DNA of 15,201 nt. It comes from Bacteroidales bacterium (lineage in GTDB: Bacteria; Bacteroidota; Bacteroidia; Bacteroidales; WCHB1-69). The position numbers and the translations under genes were made by a program. The notes beneath the pieces are model-generated. The model made no database searches. It worked only from the letters and a program-made list of their open reading frames with translations, and was not told the DNA's origin. The stretch is from positions 1 through 15,201 of the forward strand of contig JAAYRN010000295.1 of the NCBI GenBank assembly GCA_012518765.1. Reading direction: 5' to 3'. The first letter of the stretch is position 1. Each line of letters starts with the position of its first letter. Positions 13,944 through 15,201 of the stretch are shown here, one piece after another.

Positions 13944-14678
13944 TTATCTTAATTCAAAATTTTTGCCTAAGTATACTTTTCTAACCATTTCATCATTGGC
14001 TAATTCCTGAGGAGTTCCCGATTTAAACACCTTGCCTTCAAGCAATAAATAGGCTTGATTGGTAATAGCTAAGGTTTCATGTACGTTGTGATCGGTGATG
14101 AGGATTCCTATATTTTTAGTTTTTAGTCTTTCTACTATGTGTTGTATATCTTCCACAGCTATGGGATCTACTCCCGCAAAGGGTTCATCTAAAAGTATAA
14201 ATTTTGGATTGGTAGCCAGCGAACGTGCTATTTCGGTTCTTCTCCTCTCCCCTCCAGATAGTTGTATGCCTTTGCTTTTGCGTATTTTTTGTAAACCAAA
14301 CTCATCAAGTAGGTTTTCAAGTCGTTCTTTTTGTTCTTTGTGGTTTAATTTGGTAAATTGTAGTACAGCTTTTAAGTTATCTTCTACCGATAATTGCCTG
14401 AAGACAGAGGCTTCTTGAGCTAAATAACCAATTCCAAGTCTGGCACGTTTGTACATGGGTTCGCGGGTAATATCGTGATTATTTAGAAAAACTTTTCCGG
14501 ATAAAGGTTTGATTAAACCCACAATAATATAGAAAGAAGTAGTTTTTCCGGCTCCATTGGGACCCAATAATCCCACAATTTCGCCTTGCTTAACTTCAAT
14601 GGATACATCATTGACAACCATTCGGTTGTGATATTTTTTAAAAATACCCTCTGTGCGTAAAATATCTTTATGTTCCAT
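13944..14678 (-). CDS. lptB: Lipopolysaccharide export ABC transporter ATP-binding protein LptB
   Basis: LptB is the cytoplasmic ATPase that drives LPS extraction from the inner membrane with LptF and LptG and passes it to the Lpt bridge. The 244-residue protein has every ABC motif intact: Walker A GPNGAGKTT (39-47), Q-loop AQEAS (Gln88), signature LSGGERRR (140-147), Walker B FILLDEP (160-166), D-loop AGVD (168-171), and the switch His197 in ITDHN. The sequences YLAQEASVFRQLSVEDN and LSGGERRRTEIARSLA are typical of LptB rather than general ABC exporters. It starts 2 nt after the rseP stop (TAG-CA-ATG), so the two are cotranscribed and probably translationally coupled. The 131-nt gap to rpsU holds the rpsU promoter and no evident terminator. 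Confidence 0.96.
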   Translation of the reverse strand: MEHKDILRTEGIFKKYHNRMVVNDVSIEVKQGEIVGLLGPNGAGKTTSFYIIVGLIKPLSGKVFLNNHDITREPMYKRARLGIGYLAQEASVFRQLSVEDNLKAVLQFTKLNHKEQKERLENLLDEFGLQKIRKSKGIQLSGGERRRTEIARSLATNPKFILLDEPFAGVDPIAVEDIQHIVERLKTKNIGILITDHNVHETLAITNQAYLLLEGKVFKSGTPQELANDEMVRKVYLGKNFELR

Positions 14679-14680
14679 TG

Positions 14681-15201
14681 CTATCCAAAGAGTTTAATTA
14701 TATCGTTTCCGAAAACAAAAATCATCAAAGCCATTAAAATAATCCAACCAACGGTTAAAGCATATTCCATGAATTTGTCGGGTAACTTGCGTCCAATAAT
14801 CATTTCGATGAGTGTAAACAACACGAATCCACCATCTAAACCAGGAATGGGCAATATATTCATAAATGCCAATATCAAAGAAAGTATTCCTGTGATATAC
14901 CAAAATTTCATCCAAATCCACTGCCCACCGTATATTTTAGCAATACCTATGGGACCCGCAACCGATTCGCTTGCATTTTCTTTTCCTGTAACAATCTTTT
15001 TTAATCCCTTGACATTTAAAGATAACATACCGATTGCATCTTTCCAACCGTACACAAGTATTTGCCCAAAATTATAGGCTTGGGTGTGGTAAGGAAAATC
15101 TGTTATGCCTATGCCACATTTTCCCATTGAGTCGACAACTAAGGATTTATTGAGGGTGTCATTGCCTCTTAATATAGTCAAATCAATGTGTTGTGAGGCA
15201 T
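14681..15201 (-). CDS. rseP: RseP-type site-2 metalloprotease, C-terminal part (gene runs off the right edge)
   Basis: This is an inner-membrane zinc protease (M50 family) that carries out intramembrane proteolysis. The frame is open to the right edge, reading ASQHIDLTILRGNDTLNKS just inside it, so the protein is incomplete; about 173 C-terminal residues are present. The first part looks like the end of a PDZ domain with its following linker. The motif NILPIPGLDGG (14828-14860) is the conserved NxxPxPxLDG element carrying the third zinc ligand, an Asp. It lies between two hydrophobic segments (FWYITGILSLILAFMNIL before, GFVLFTLIEMIIG after), and a last membrane helix (LTVGWIILMALMIFVFG) precedes the C-terminus. 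The SVAGPIGIAKIYG stretch is also typical. The N-terminal HExxH site would be outside the window. It is coupled to lptB. Confidence 0.92.
   Translation of the reverse strand, partial: ASQHIDLTILRGNDTLNKSLVVDSMGKCGIGITDFPYHTQAYNFGQILVYGWKDAIGMLSLNVKGLKKIVTGKENASESVAGPIGIAKIYGGQWIWMKFWYITGILSLILAFMNILPIPGLDGGFVLFTLIEMIIGRKLPDKFMEYALTVGWIILMALMIFVFGNDIIKLFG

Noticed and set aside
1..15201. Avoidance of CCNGG sites because of the restriction-modification system
   Set aside because: Several such sites are present and a proper expected count was not computed, so no claim of depletion is supported.

Overview
The window looks like a chromosomal piece of a low-GC member of the Bacteroidota, most likely order Bacteroidales. 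This is an inference from four things: the Bacteroides-like class II aldolase, the enlarged two-part NusB, a TonB-dependent receptor paired with a DUF4249 lipoprotein, and several promoter candidates with the Bacteroidota -7 box TAnnTTTG. No tRNA, rRNA, CRISPR array, transposase or integrated element was recognised.

Layout. Positions 1-374 are non-coding and AT-rich, with a few small inverted repeats. From 375 to 6902 every gene is on the minus strand: class II fructose-bisphosphate aldolase (own promoter); nusB translationally coupled to a LysM protein that carries a catalytically emptied lytic-transglycosylase domain; then a TonB-dependent receptor followed 12 nt later by a DUF4249 lipoprotein. 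Positions 7091-9539 form a plus-strand island: a small unnamed protein built of 25-residue repeats, then a compact type II restriction-modification pair (MvaI/BcnI-family endonuclease and a TSPPY-type DNA methyltransferase, 3 nt apart). From 9684 to the right edge everything is again on the minus strand and is mostly translation and envelope housekeeping: ribosomal protein S1 with unusually long charged ends, then rpsU-xerC-hpf, then lptB and the C-terminal part of an rseP-type site-2 protease (cut by the right edge).

How the genes work together. The S1, bS21 and HPF genes all act on the ribosome. In this window only rpsU and hpf have recognisable Shine-Dalgarno sequences (hpf has a near-perfect one), while the other genes have A/T-rich leaders. 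That matters in Bacteroidota, where the anti-Shine-Dalgarno is normally sequestered with the help of bS21, so the two genes may form a bS21-sensing translational circuit. A terminator-like hairpin sits between rpsU and xerC and may tune how much xerC-hpf message is made. The rpsA leader carries a perfect TGTGA-N6-TCACA palindrome 15 nt before the start codon. The restriction-modification pair is the clearest accessory module.

The most useful leads are the rpsU/hpf Shine-Dalgarno pattern, the pseudo-transglycosylase, the palindrome in front of rpsA, the 25-residue repeat protein and the doubled promoter-like element in front of the restriction-modification genes. I see no clear candidate for a wholly new multi-gene system.
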